From: Neurospora crassa OR74A
Lineage: Eukaryota; Ascomycota; Sordariomycetes; Sordariales; Sordariaceae
NCBI RefSeq assembly: GCF_000182925.2
Contig: NC_026507.1
Coordinates: forward strand, 2,170,001 to 2,234,000
DNA length: 64,000 bases
Direction: 5' to 3'
Under the pieces are notes generated by a model, which saw only the letters and a list, made by a program, of their open reading frames with translations, made no database searches and was not told the origin of the DNA. Below are positions 1 through 9,899 of the stretch, one piece after another. The first letter of the stretch is position 1; every line of letters begins with the position of its first letter. The position numbers and the translations under genes are program-made.

Positions 1-908
1 TTCTTGGGCTTCTATATATCAGGTGCCTTCTTAGGGAAGTAAACCTAGTAGGTATTTACCTTCTTATTAATATAATAGCTATAGGAAACGTGCTTCTAGG
101 TAAGGTAGATCTTCTTATCGTAGCTAATATAATTAATTCGCTTATTATTATTTTTCTTCTTGTCGGTCGAGCTACTATTGCTGTTATTATTATTCTTATT
201 GGTATTATTATTATTGCTAGCCGACTTCTAGATATTGACGTTAATACTAGTACGGGATTTAATATTACTAATATTACCCAATTTAAATAAGAAGGTACTG
301 AGATCTAGCTCCTTAGCTTTAAGTGCGGCTGCCTAGTACTTAGTATTAATGGAATATATAAATTTTATTGTATTGTAAAGGAAGGTAATTTCGAAGTTGT
401 TGTCGATTTTGAATTTGGTATCTTCAATACGTTTGCAGAGTAAAGTATAGCGAGTAAGGAAAGAAGCTATAGTATTAAAGTTAGCTCGCTTAATAGCTAA
501 ATATTCGGCGAAAACCTTACTACGAGCCTCCCTAGTAATACGAACGATATATAATTGGATAAAATTATACGTAACCTTAGGGTCTCTACTAGGTCTATCC
601 TAGCCGTTAACATACAATATAGTAATAATACTAGGGTTTTTTAGGGTAGAGAGTAGAATTTTATTAGCGTTGGTACGCTTAGTCTACTAGGCGTTATATT
701 TATCGGCGTCTACTTTGTCGGGCTCCAGGACTATTTTAAAAATATATTCGGCGAATTGGAAATAGTTAAGCTCGGCTATGAAGCTTTAATACTAGTCGGC
801 GATATTCTAGTCGCTAAGGAGGGGAATTAGCGACGAACTGGTAGTTGTCGTAGGTATAGTAGGGTTTAATATGTTGAGAAAAAGAAAGTTGGTAGTCGCT
901 AGATTAGT
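1..908 (-). pseudogene. Ty1/Copia gag, RIP-degraded, runs off the window's left edge
   Basis: Read on the minus strand from the LTR at 909 leftwards, this gives a gag-like protein with stops mostly at former Gln or Trp codons. Order: N-terminal helical gag region (about 870-300), an Asn/Ser-rich linker (about 240-130), then a CCHC zinc knuckle (about 110-30) in which Cys codons now read as Tyr or Val, followed by an F-P-K-K-A-P tail typical of Copia gag. In an active element this protein packages the RNA genome in virus-like particles. Protease, integrase and RT would lie to the left, outside the window. The family call rests on domain order and the knuckle context. No intact product is possible. 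Confidence 0.75.
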
Positions 909-1365
909 TGTTGATTGCTTTGAATAAATTGTTTGATTCGATAATGAATGAACCGATAGTTGGTCCGTTAAATAAATCGATAATTAATTCGATGGGGTCG
1001 CTGTACAATAAGTGTTGGCGAGAATTTTTATGTGGCGAGGCTGGCTTGTGGGCGAGCGGGCGAGTCGTCGAGGACGAAGGTCGCGTTGCTTCTTTTAACC
1101 CGGTGCTGCAGCGCCTTGTTGAAGTTGACGATGCGCTTGATAATGTGCCTGTCGATGCGATTATAGGGAAGGTTAGAGAGGGCTCATAACCTATGAGATC
1201 ACCAACGAAATCAAGCAGTTGAATGTGGTTGATTGAGTGTGTGCTATCGAGGAGAAAGAGGGAGACTGGCAAAGTCTGGAAGGCTAGATATGGTGTGGTC
1301 TGGGCAGGGCACAGAGTGGGGACTGGGCTGTGCCCAGTCCAGTGAATGCCCGGGACCCACCAACA
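909..1365 (-). repeat. LTR of the Copia element (5' LTR), not RIP-mutated
   Basis: A 457-bp block with the inverted termini TGTTG...CAACA lies directly upstream, on the minus strand, of the Copia gag. It keeps normal CpA/TpG content, whereas DNA on both sides is heavily mutated, so its borders are sharp. The 5 bp outside it (TCTAT, 1366-1370) would be one half of the target duplication; the other half is outside the window. Open frames on both strands here (for example a 122-codon minus frame) are by-products of unmutated LTR DNA. Confidence 0.75.
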
Positions 1366-1370
1366 TCTAT

Positions 1371-4071
1371 TCTTCTTATCTTCCGTATAGTTAAGGATTA
1401 TATTTATTTCCTATTTACCCTCTTTATTATTAGAGTCTTACTAGTTATCTTCTACTAGACCTAAGGGAGGTTAAGTTTCATTGAAGGGGTTATTACTTTT
1501 TAGGCTCGCTTTAAGGTAAGCGATAGAAATAATAAGGTAAATATTAGGTATTTTAGGGGGAAAGTCGAATTAGTATATTAATTAACCTACCCGCTTTAGT
1601 ATAACAAAGGGTCCGGCTTATTATTATAAGAACTTACGTAATAAGTACCCGGAGAAATAGTATCCTTTATATAACTTAAAGAATACCTTATCCCCGACTA
1701 TCAAAGACGTTTATCGGTAATAATTATTATATCGCTTTTTTACCTTAGTTATAGCAAATACTATAGCTAACTATATATCTTCTTTCAATTTATTATATAA
1801 AGTAGGGTATTCTTTTATTGAATACGGGGCATTTTTCTTTATAATTATATCTAGTAGTTTAAGAGGTTTGAAATTAAATAATTATTTATAGGGCGATAAT
1901 TTAATTAGTTCGGAATAGGAGCGTTATATATCCTATCATAGAGAGAGAAGGATTTTTATTTAAATAGATTTGGGATTAGTAAAGTAGTGAAAACGGATTG
2001 TAATTTCAATATTTTAATTATAATATTCTACTATATTATTACCCTAGGGGTAGTATATAGTAATTATGAACAGTTTAGTGCCGATTACTGCTTATATTCC
2101 CTTTTAGATGTTTAAAGTAAATTCATAATTTTTATCAAATATAATAGCCTATTGGAATCCTTAGTTGCTTAGGATTAGGTCCTTAACTAAAGTTCGTCCC
2201 TAATTTCCGGTTGTATAAATACTATAACCGGGTATAAACTAGTATCGCTTCGATATATAATATAATATAAGTATTAAAGTATTAAAGAAATTATACTTTG
2301 ATATATAATATAAAGTTCCTAACGCTATTACTTTGGGTAAATTAGTAATAAAGTTAATTGTAATAGTTCTTATAAGTAAAGTATATTCGGGATTAATTAA
2401 TTAGTAATCTCCTATAATAGTCTTTTAGTCTATTCTATTAAATTAATAAACTAAGTAATATCAAATATAATCCTTAACGATTTATATCTTTCTAATTATT
2501 ATATAATCTTTAAAATTGTACATTATACAATCTCTACCAAAGTAGTGTTTTTCGTTATGAATTACATTAAGTATATTTACAATTATACTTTTAGGGATAT
2601 ATATCCGCCTTACTTTATCTATTAGGTTAATATTATATAGTAATTTATCTATTATTTCGAACGGGTACCTAGTATAAAAAAAACGCTATCTACTTTCGTA
2701 GTATTTAGGTAGCTTTAGAATTTAACTATGATTGGCTTAAATTTAGTATTATTTTATATCCATTTTAAGGCCTTACCTAATTGTAATATTCATTTACGCT
2801 TCTACTCTTACGGTCCAAATTTAATCTAATACTAGTATCTTATTTAACCTTCCGTACTTATTTCCTCTAGTAAGTAGCCAATGTAAGGTATCCAATATAA
2901 AATTCAGCTTGCCCGCTATAAAGTAAATTTATAAGTTATATTAAGAGAGATAGATAGAGGTATTAATCAAACGCCGATTACTTCGGTCTATAGAAGAGGT
3001 ATTAAGAATAGTTTATTTATAAATACCTTTAATAGCTATATAATTAGTAAATATAATAATAGGGAGATTGTGGGATTAAATAAGAGTTCGGAGCCGCTTA
3101 ACTACCTAAATGAAGTATACTACTTCTATTTTAGAAGGGCTATAATACATTTTCAATTTATTGAGGGCCTTACTTAGGAATATAATAGGAAGAACCTAAT
3201 TCGCTAGAATTATAGTCCCTTAAATTTATATATATTTATCCTTCAAGTAGTATAGTATTATATTATACCCTTATTCTAGGGATTTATCGATTTGTAGAAA
3301 AACCTACTTATTTAGATTTAAATAATATAGCTTTATATTATTATAAATTGATTTTTATATTATTTTAAAGGCTTGTTTTTTAATATCCGTAGGCTCGTAA
3401 ACGGTTTTAGCACAATAGTTGGTTCGCTTGGTTGGGTTGCTGGCTATTATTACTCCCGTCTTTCGTCCCTCCGCTAGGAGCGCGACTTTTCTATCCTATA
3501 AAAGCTCTATTATTCTAGTATAGTATAGTATAAGATACTATATAAATTTTAATACGCCTATATACCTTTCTAATAACTTTAGGGTCTTAGGGAATTCTAA
3601 ATTCCGAAATACTATTATTCTTTTATTAGTTATCGATAGCCTTAGTACGTCTACTTGAAAACCGAATAATTCTACATTTAGGTAAGTGAAATATAATTTC
3701 TTTAATAATAATACAATGTTTTTCAATATAAATAGATCGAATACCTACTTTAAGTACTTCAAGTAATCTTCTACTATATTAAAGAATAATTATATTGTTG
3801 ATAAATATACAATAAAAAATAGAAAATACCGTTAATAATTAGTCTATAAACCTTTATACGTATATAGGGGAATTATAGTAATTTATTAAGGCGATATTCG
3901 GCTGCTTTAATCCTTATAGGTTAATAAAAGTAAATCGAGTTCAGTACTATAGTTAGACGGCGAATTAGTAGAAAAGAGCTGTAGTATTAATAATAATTAT
4001 AAATTTCTTACCCTTCAGAGATGTGATAACTTTAGATTATAACATCGTCTTCCGGGTAGCCCGGCAGAATT
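1371..4071 (-). pseudogene. G1 pol, 3' part: RT C-terminal half, RNase H, integrase
   Basis: Read right to left on the minus strand. 4071-3540 carries RT motifs: the metal-binding Asp region, the SPAYVQ-like motif and the post-catalytic segment, with a stop-free stretch at 3726-3538 ending L-E-R-Y-I-G. 3400-2880 is RNase H, with conserved text such as L-F-L-Q-I-D and N-R-R-L-I-N. 2880-1400 is integrase, with an HHCC-like start near 2560 and a C-terminal G-P-F...L-K-R-V-G near 1650-1600 followed by a PP-containing strand. A chromodomain is not seen; it would fall beyond the Copia insertion. Stops are mostly TAA/TAG at expected Gln positions. A patch at 3380-3510 keeps CpA and reads cleanly. 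Confidence 0.8.
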
Positions 4072-4102
4072 CACTGAAGCGCAGCTGCTATTAAGGTCTA
4101 GA

Positions 4103-4330
4103 GCTGGATTATTCTAAGTAAAAACTCAACAATTTGGCAGCCTACTATAAATGCAAGGCTGGATTACTCTAAGTAAAAACTCAACAATTTGGCAGCCTAC
4201 TATAAATGCAAGGCTGGATTACTCTAAGTAAAAACTTAACAATTTGGCAGCCTACTATAAATGCAAGGCTGGATTACTCTAAGTAAAAACTTAACAATTT
4301 AGCGGCCTACTATAAATGCAAGGCTAGATT
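4103..4330 (+). repeat. 55-bp minisatellite, four full copies
   Basis: Units start at 4103, 4158, 4213 and 4268, with a partial fifth at 4323. Each contains GCTGGATTACTCTAAG and a GGCAGCCTACTATAAATGC-type end. Copies differ at one to three positions, mostly C/T. Confidence 0.95.
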
Positions 4331-4361
4331 TCTAGTGGTAGAGTTTTATGGTAACTTTTAT

Positions 4362-4363
4362 TG

Positions 4364-4403
<40 letters not shown>

Positions 4404-4492
4404 CATTATTATTATTATTATTATCATTATTATTATTATTATTATTATCATTATTATTATTATTATTATTACTACTATTATTATTATTATTT
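4362..4492 (+). repeat. TTA/ATT microsatellite
   Basis: About 130 bp of TTA trinucleotides interrupted by TCA at regular places. It generates spurious poly-Tyr, poly-Leu and poly-Asn frames on both strands. Confidence 0.97.
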
Positions 4493-4544
4493 TTCTGCAA
4501 TTCTTTTACTAACTTTTTTTCTTTTATTTTATTTATTCCAACCA

Positions 4545-4740
4545 GAGGGCTCTGCCCCCCGGGACCCCCCATTAAAAGGGTTAGATTTAAAAGAAAGAAT
4601 CCCGGGGGACACCCCCGGGGACCCCCATTGGAAGAGTTAGGGTTAAAAGAAAGAATCCCGGGGGATACCCCCGGGGACCCCCATTGAAAGGGTTAGGATT
4701 AGAAGAAGGAATCCCGGGGGACACCCCCGGGGACCCCCGT
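4545..4740 (+). repeat. 56-bp GC-rich palindromic minisatellite
   Basis: Full units start with CCCGGGGG at 4601, 4657 and 4713, and a shorter related unit precedes them. Each holds a perfect-arm palindrome (CCCCGGGGGA...CCCCCGGGG) that could form a stable hairpin, followed by GGGTTAG. Confidence 0.93.
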
Positions 4741-5004
4741 TGAATGCACAGACCAAGGTAGCTCTAGCCAATCAAAGAAGCGGACGCAACGGGCTCTAAC
4801 CAATTAAAAGAACGGATTGCGGCGGGAAGGATTCTAACCAATCCAAGGAGCGGAACGCCCGATGACCAGGCCACTCACAGGACAGAGAACTTACAGGGAT
4901 TAATGACATGGGTGCTGCCCCATTAGAGAGAAGCTCCGCTATGCTCGCTCACTTCGTGTTAACACACTTCTTTCTCTAGACCATAACAGCTGCGCTTCAA
5001 ATAG

Positions 5005-6711
5005 TAATAGGTAATTATTGGGAACGGTAACTTTATTGAACGTCCGAAGGTCTATTATAATACGACTTTTCTATTATCCTTTAATTATTCGTTAGACTAC
5101 GAAGATTGAATAAATAAAAAGTATAGTATAATTAACCCAATCTATCTTCCTTTATTCGTATAAAGATTTAAAAATTTAGTCTAAAATTTCCTAGTCCTTC
5201 TTACTTAGAAGGTAAAATCGAGCTCGAATACACTAATTTTACTATCCTTCTACTAGTAGTATACATATTATATCCTCTTCTTTTATTGAAATAACGCCTC
5301 CCTCTTCCTACAAAGAAGGGTGGTCATCGATAATTCGCTCGATACTATATACTAACGCCGGGTCCTGAATATATATATAAATTCCCTTATCGGTTACTTT
5401 CTTAGGTAGGTTTTTAGAAGTTTTAAATTCTAATATTGAATACTTTTCGGTATTTACTTTTAGTAGCAGTACTTTAAAATTTATTATACCGTCTACTAAT
5501 TTAGTTATTTTATATATAACGTCCTTATTTTCAAACTCCACCTTAAGCTCTACTAGAACTTCTTCGTTCGTTATATTATTAATATAATTGTATTTACCCG
5601 GGGGAGATTAGTGTGGGAATTATTTTAAAATAATATTACAGTTAGCTTCGTGTATTATATTAAATATTCTAATAATAGGGACTTCGAACTTATAGTTAAG
5701 CAACGTCTCGGTTTGGGCTATAGTAACCAAATTAGTAAGTATCCCTTTTGAAAGGGCTAAATATCTACTATCCGTTACTTCCGTAATACTACTAATGTAA
5801 AACCTCTTTAGAATTACTAGTATTCTGTTAATAATATTATTAATAAATATTATAGCGGAAGATTTAATATATACTATAGTATTTATAGCGGCGGCGTACT
5901 TCGAATTTAGTATAAAGCTTTTATCCTTAGGTAAGGGCTTATACTAGATTAGAATATATCTAGATTACTCTAATAGAAGAATAGTCTTTTTAATAGTAGT
6001 AACCTTTCGAAGGTATAGCTTAGAATTAGCCTAGGTAGTAAAATCGATCTAGAAATCGTTAAAGGTTTAAAAATTTTTTTTAGATTTATACTCCGTATTA
6101 GCTCCGTATAACTATAGGAGATTATTATTAGAAAGAACATTTAGTTCTAATTTATTTATTACCTATACGCCCTTTAGAATTTCATTAAAGTAAGGTTACT
6201 ATTCTTATTGTACCCTTCGGAGTAAATTTTAAAGGTAGCCTATTTTAAAACATCGACCGACTTTCTACCTACACCCCTTATTCTCGCTTATTAACATTCG
6301 ATAATATATTTTGCTATTTGGAGGAAGTATTTTCTAATTAGGGATTTACTAGTACTAAGATTTATATAGACCTCTATTATACTAACTTCGGGTACCGTTC
6401 TAACGTTAATACGTATATAAATATAATTAAAGATTGGACTCTTATTAATATCCGTTATAGTAATTATACGGCTAACTTCCAAAATTTTAATTAAGGCTAT
6501 AGTCTTTATAAGCGTAGGGGTGAAATCTAGAATTAAAGTTAGATTTTCTCCCTTTAATTAACCTTCTTCAATTATTTAGCAATTCTTTAAATATTAAAAT
6601 AATATGTTGCGCAACGTACAGCGTTTCTTATAGTAGTTATATATATACTACTCGGGTACTAATAATAAGAGGGTTCGAAATTTTTCTACTTCAGGGGCTA
6701 GGGGTAATTTA
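5005..6711 (-). pseudogene. G1 gag-pol, 5' part: protease, linker, RT N-terminal half
   Basis: Minus strand, right to left. 6482-6291 is an open stretch matching a retropepsin-like domain; its active-site D-S-G-T reads N-L-S-T after mutation. 6250-5560 is a poorly conserved linker. 5541-5308 is an open stretch typical of the segment before RT (G-I-Y-I-Y...D-P-A-L-V ending in D-D-H-P-S-L). 5300-5005 is the RT N-terminus, with F-V-V...R and a V-D-L-R-like segment before N-N-Y. The frame resumes at 4071 after the TIR element. Gag proper is not recognised; LINE-A cuts the sequence at 6726. Confidence 0.75.
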
Positions 6712-6725
6712 TAACATTTTTTATA
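6712..6725. repeat. Target-site duplication, left copy, of full-length LINE-A
   Basis: TAACATTTTTTATA at 6712-6725 matches TAACGTTTTTTATA at 15111-15124, with one G/A difference of RIP type. A 14-bp duplication fits target-primed reverse transcription. Confidence 0.85.
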
Positions 6726-6774
6726 AAAACTGCTTTGAAACTGGAAACGCCGATTTCCAGTCGAAGAGTGCTCC

Positions 6775-7920
6775 AAAACGAAAACTAATAACGGCAATCG
6801 ATTTAGGAGGGTCGTTTACGTCCCTCACAATATCCTACGACGAATGTAGCGATGGTATTATTTTATTATTACTAATAGCTATCGATAGCGGTATTCGTAA
6901 ATTTGAAAATAGCGTCTACAACCTACTCGCAGAAATCTCAATATATAATAATCCTAAAGCCGTACTTACTACGAAGACCTTGGCTAAAATGGATAAAGAT
7001 AATAAAATATTAAAGAAGTTTATTGCTAAAGCGAATAAATCTACGGATTATAATACTATTTTAGTTAAAGATTATCGTTAAGTTTGAGAATTGCTTTTCG
7101 AATTTACGAAGGTACGCATCGGAAAAAGTAGGTCTATACGACCCGAGGCTAGTAAAGTTGGAACCGACTAGTTTATTACTAAGAAGGATTTTAATAATTT
7201 AAAGAAGGATATTTTAAAGGAAATTAAAAAAGGTGTCTAAGAAGTACCGAAGTATTAGGCCAATATTATAGTAAAAGCTAGCCTAAGTAAAATCGGTACT
7301 ACCCTCTAATAATTACCTATTACTATTAAAAAGTTTATTCCTTCCAATTTCGAACAGTAGCTTATAATTAAGGGAGCGACGATTACTATTAAATTTATAA
7401 ACTATTCGAATAAAGGTACGAAAATGACCCTAATTATTTACTTAAGTAAGAAGAAACTTAATTTAATAGTCTATATAGTTATTAGGATATTAATAACTAG
7501 AAATTATATAATTGTATTCGATAAGCCTATATATACCTAATATTAGCGAAATTAAATATAGGTTAAAGAAGTTTTCGGCCCTAATACTTTTATTTCTATA
7601 AGTATTATAAGCATATTAATTCAGAATATACCTTAAGATAATATTAATATTATACCATAACGAAAACTATTTTAAATATAGTAAAGGAGAGGAACCCGGA
7701 GGTATTTATTATTAGAAATTAGTTATAGAAGAGAAGGGACGGAGAGAATAGAAGCCTATTCCTTATAAAAATCGTTACTATATTAGTAGTATACTTCCTT
7801 TAGGACAACCTCTTTCTTTAGGACGGCTGTATATACCTATATAAATTGTTCTAAACTTCGAATAACGTTTAATAATACTTTAAATATTAAGGAATTAAAT
7901 ATGTAGTAAGATTTTATTAT
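6775..7920 (+). pseudogene. LINE-A ORF1, N-terminal and middle part
   Basis: Forward frames read as a basic, Lys-rich protein with stops mostly at former Gln codons. ORF1 of this LINE class is an RNA-binding protein that coats the transcript. A clean patch at about 6735-6850, near the element's 5' end, gives an uninterrupted start, so the 5' edge escaped most RIP. The middle (7200-7700) is Lys/Ile-rich and matches no domain I can name. The coding sequence is broken by the MITE at 7929, resumes at 8540-8601, is broken again by the nested LINE-A fragment, and ends in the zinc knuckle at 9456-9758. The exact start codon is not determinable. Confidence 0.6.
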
Positions 7921-8539
7921 TAAAATAAGAGTTAACTTGCCGACACGCACCAAAAACTTACAGGTACGCACTTTTGGGATCTGACAGCTGACATGTAAAT
8001 TATCTCGTTTTGGCTGTAAAAATTGTGATTTTCAATGTCATGAAGTGGGTCAGCCTACATAGTAAATGCCCTATAAATGCCCTGTAAAATTTGGTCTTCA
8101 GCGGACAAGCAAATCTAATAGCGTTAATTTGATAGCGTTAGTCTAATAATGCTAGTTTAACAGCGCTAGTCTGAAAGCTTATAGCTTATATTGGGTGGAT
8201 CTAAATGTATGTTAAGGTAGTAGATTGAATAGATATATATAGTATAGATAGGTGCAATATAATTACGTACAGTATAGTGTAGTATAGTATAAAGTACTAG
8301 TATAAAGTGTTGGCGTAGAGTGCTGGTGCAAAGTGCTGGTGCAAATGGCCGGGCGTATGCGAAAGAGTGAAAGAAATGACCAAGTTAGAGGGGATGTCGC
8401 GTGCATTGAAAAGACGCAATTTTGCGGGTAAAAACGAGATTTACGATGTCAGGTGTCATCAGCTGAACTGCCCCATTTTTCTGGCAAAGTGCGTACCTGT
8501 AAGTTTTTGGTGCGTGTCGGTAAGTTAACTCTAAAATAA
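7921..8539. repeat. 8-bp target duplications flanking MITE 1
   Basis: TAAAATAA at 7921-7928 and again at 8532-8539, exact. An 8-bp duplication is characteristic of hAT transposition. Confidence 0.9.
7929..8531. mobile_element. MITE 1, hAT-type, 603 bp, unmutated
   Basis: Terminal inverted repeats of about 45 bp beginning GAGTTAACTTGCCGACACGC pair with the right end with one mismatch. A perfect 8-bp target duplication flanks it and no coding capacity is present. Inside are short direct repeats around 8112-8180 (units with TAGCGTTA/TAGCGCTAG) and 8290-8350 (AGTGCTGGTGCAA). It sits inside LINE-A ORF1. CpA content is normal although the host sequence is saturated with RIP. Sub-terminal sequence is shared with the MITEs at 16163 and 42083, although the outer TIRs differ. 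Confidence 0.92.
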
Positions 8540-8614
8540 TATTTATATTTATTATAGCAAAACTAAATACGAAGGAGAATACTTTAGTGAAATAAATTAT
8601 CTATTTAATAATAA

Positions 8615-9441
8615 TAGACGGAGGCGAGATCCAGAGTGTGGCAAAGGCAAGGAATCTCACGAACGATACTAGTTAAGTTAGTACAAGGGCCGAGGAGGAC
8701 GAAGAAGGAAGCTGTACCGTTTTGGGGGAGGATAATTACTAAGGACGTTACGGAGGTTGCGAATAAGGAATATAGGCTCTAAAAGTAAGGCTATAGGGGA
8801 TGTAGGGCCTAGGGACGTACTAAAGGAGGGACCCTCTTCGTTAGAAGTTAAATTAATCGGGCTAGGGCGATAATAATTAGAGGAAACTATTTTATTAAAA
8901 GTTATAATAAGGAAGAAGGAGAAGGAGGATTAGGAAGGGGCGCTACGTAGGGGATTATATAAACGAGGGAAGGGGGTTTTTATATTATTATAAATAGAGG
9001 TAAATTTATAAAGTAATAAAATAAATAATAGAGCGGAGGTATTTGTAAATAGAATAAGGAGGCGGAGAAGTAGAGTAATAAATAGGAAAATAGGATAGGG
9101 AAGTAGGGAAAAAGTAGAGGAAGGAGCGGTAGGGAAGGAGATAGAGGGGTAGTAAAGGAAGTAGTACGCTTAGTCCGGTCCTATTCCTATTATTTTTATT
9201 ATTCTAGTATTAGGATAATATAGTAGTAGGAAAGACGAAATTAGTTTACTATAGCGGTAGGTAAGAACTATTATAACTATAAGCAAAGTAGGAGTAGCGT
9301 AGAGAACTACAACCGAAATGGAATTGGGGGTTTTCATCCGGCGGTGCTTAATACCGTACGGTTTTCCCCTCTAGAGAACTGGAGAAGGACCCTATGCCAA
9401 TAAGGCGCTATAGTTATAGTATAAGGAATAAAACTATTAAT
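8615..9441 (+). mobile_element. 5'-truncated LINE-A copy nested in full-length LINE-A
   Basis: 827 bp of LINE-A 3' region, collinear with about 14285-15110 and 39430-40254, ending in the family tail (CCATCCGGCGG-type hairpin, GGAGAAGGACCCTATGCC motif). It is flanked by the 13-bp duplication TATTTAATAATAA at 8602-8614 and 9442-9454. The first ~120 bp keep CpA; the rest is mutated. Its target is the ORF1 of a full-length member of the same family. Confidence 0.92.
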
Positions 9442-9455
9442 TATTTAATAATAAC

Positions 9456-9758
9456 AAATTACTCGTTTATTATAAATTATATAGGAAGAAGGGATATTAT
9501 ACGTATGATTATAGAAAATACCCTATTCTCCGGAAGGCAATTATAAAGGCGTTTATTGTATATATTAAAAGGCCGCAAGTATTCGCCCCCTATAAGAACC
9601 TAGCCGGAAAGGTATTAGAGTCGATAATAGAGATTATAAATAAGAGTATTCTACTAAACGCCTCCCTTAACTCCCGTATTATTATTACCCTAGAGAAATA
9701 TATTAGAAGAGGTATAAAGAGGGAACGGCTAAGAAAATTAATCGGCCTATCCGCCTAA
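9456..9758 (+). pseudogene. LINE-A ORF1 C-terminal zinc knuckle with all ligands mutated to Tyr
   Basis: An open frame of about 100 codons ends at TAA 9756-9758. Around 9471-9515 it spells a CX2CX4HX4C spacing in which every Cys (TGT) and His (CAT) codon now reads TAT (Tyr), as RIP G-to-A and C-to-T changes predict. The knuckle binds nucleic acid in ORF1 proteins. The rest of the segment is rich in Arg, Lys and Ile. It joins the ORF1 fragments left of the nested insertions and precedes ORF2 by about 150 bp. Confidence 0.7.
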
Positions 9759-9899
9759 TCGAAGCTTATAACCTTATAAAATCTAATAAATAAATATTAT
9801 ATATATTTATAAAGTATAGGAGGAAGTTGGTTGCATAATAGTAATAGCGCCTATATAATTATAGCCCCCCTTAAGGAAGTAGTACCCTTATCTTCCGCC

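Larger units (their letters stand above)
4072..5004. mobile_element. TIR element made largely of tandem repeats, inserted in the G1 RT
   Basis: Terminal inverted repeats of about 28 bp (left TGAAGCGCAGCTGCTATTAA..., right end the near-perfect reverse complement) bound a 933-bp segment that kept CpA. Inside lie four 55-bp repeats, a TTA microsatellite, three 56-bp GC-rich repeats and about three diverged 34-bp repeats, then a hairpin of TAGAGAGAAG with CTTCTTTCTCTA near 4924-4980. There is no transposase, so it would be non-autonomous. G1 RT reads into it from both sides (conserved N-N-Y text ends at about 5005 and D-V-I text resumes before 4071), which shows it is an insertion. I could not find a clean target duplication, so the superfamily is unknown. 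Confidence 0.7.
1366..6711 (-). mobile_element. Ty3/Gypsy retrotransposon G1 (partial), interrupted by a TIR element
   Basis: Minus-strand pol with order protease, linker, RT, RNase H, integrase from right to left. The left end is cut by the Copia LTR insertion at 1365 and the right end by LINE-A at 6726. An insertion at 4072-5004 splits the RT. No LTR of this copy is visible. Its RT and integrase C-terminus read closest to those of G2 (22209-30844), so the two may belong to one lineage. Confidence 0.8.

Noticed and set aside
904-1272. 122-codon minus and 93-codon plus open frames
   Set aside because: They lie in the Copia LTR. The frames stay open because this DNA escaped RIP, the two strands overlap, and composition is not protein-like.
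4324-4687. Open frames of 82-108 codons on both strands
   Set aside because: Translated TTA microsatellite (poly-Asn, poly-Tyr, poly-Leu) plus the GC minisatellite.
6775-6860. Hsp70/actin-like ATPase start (A-I-D-L-G-G-S-F)
   Set aside because: The resemblance covers a few residues only, no further ATPase motifs follow, and the position fits the clean 5' edge of LINE-A ORF1.
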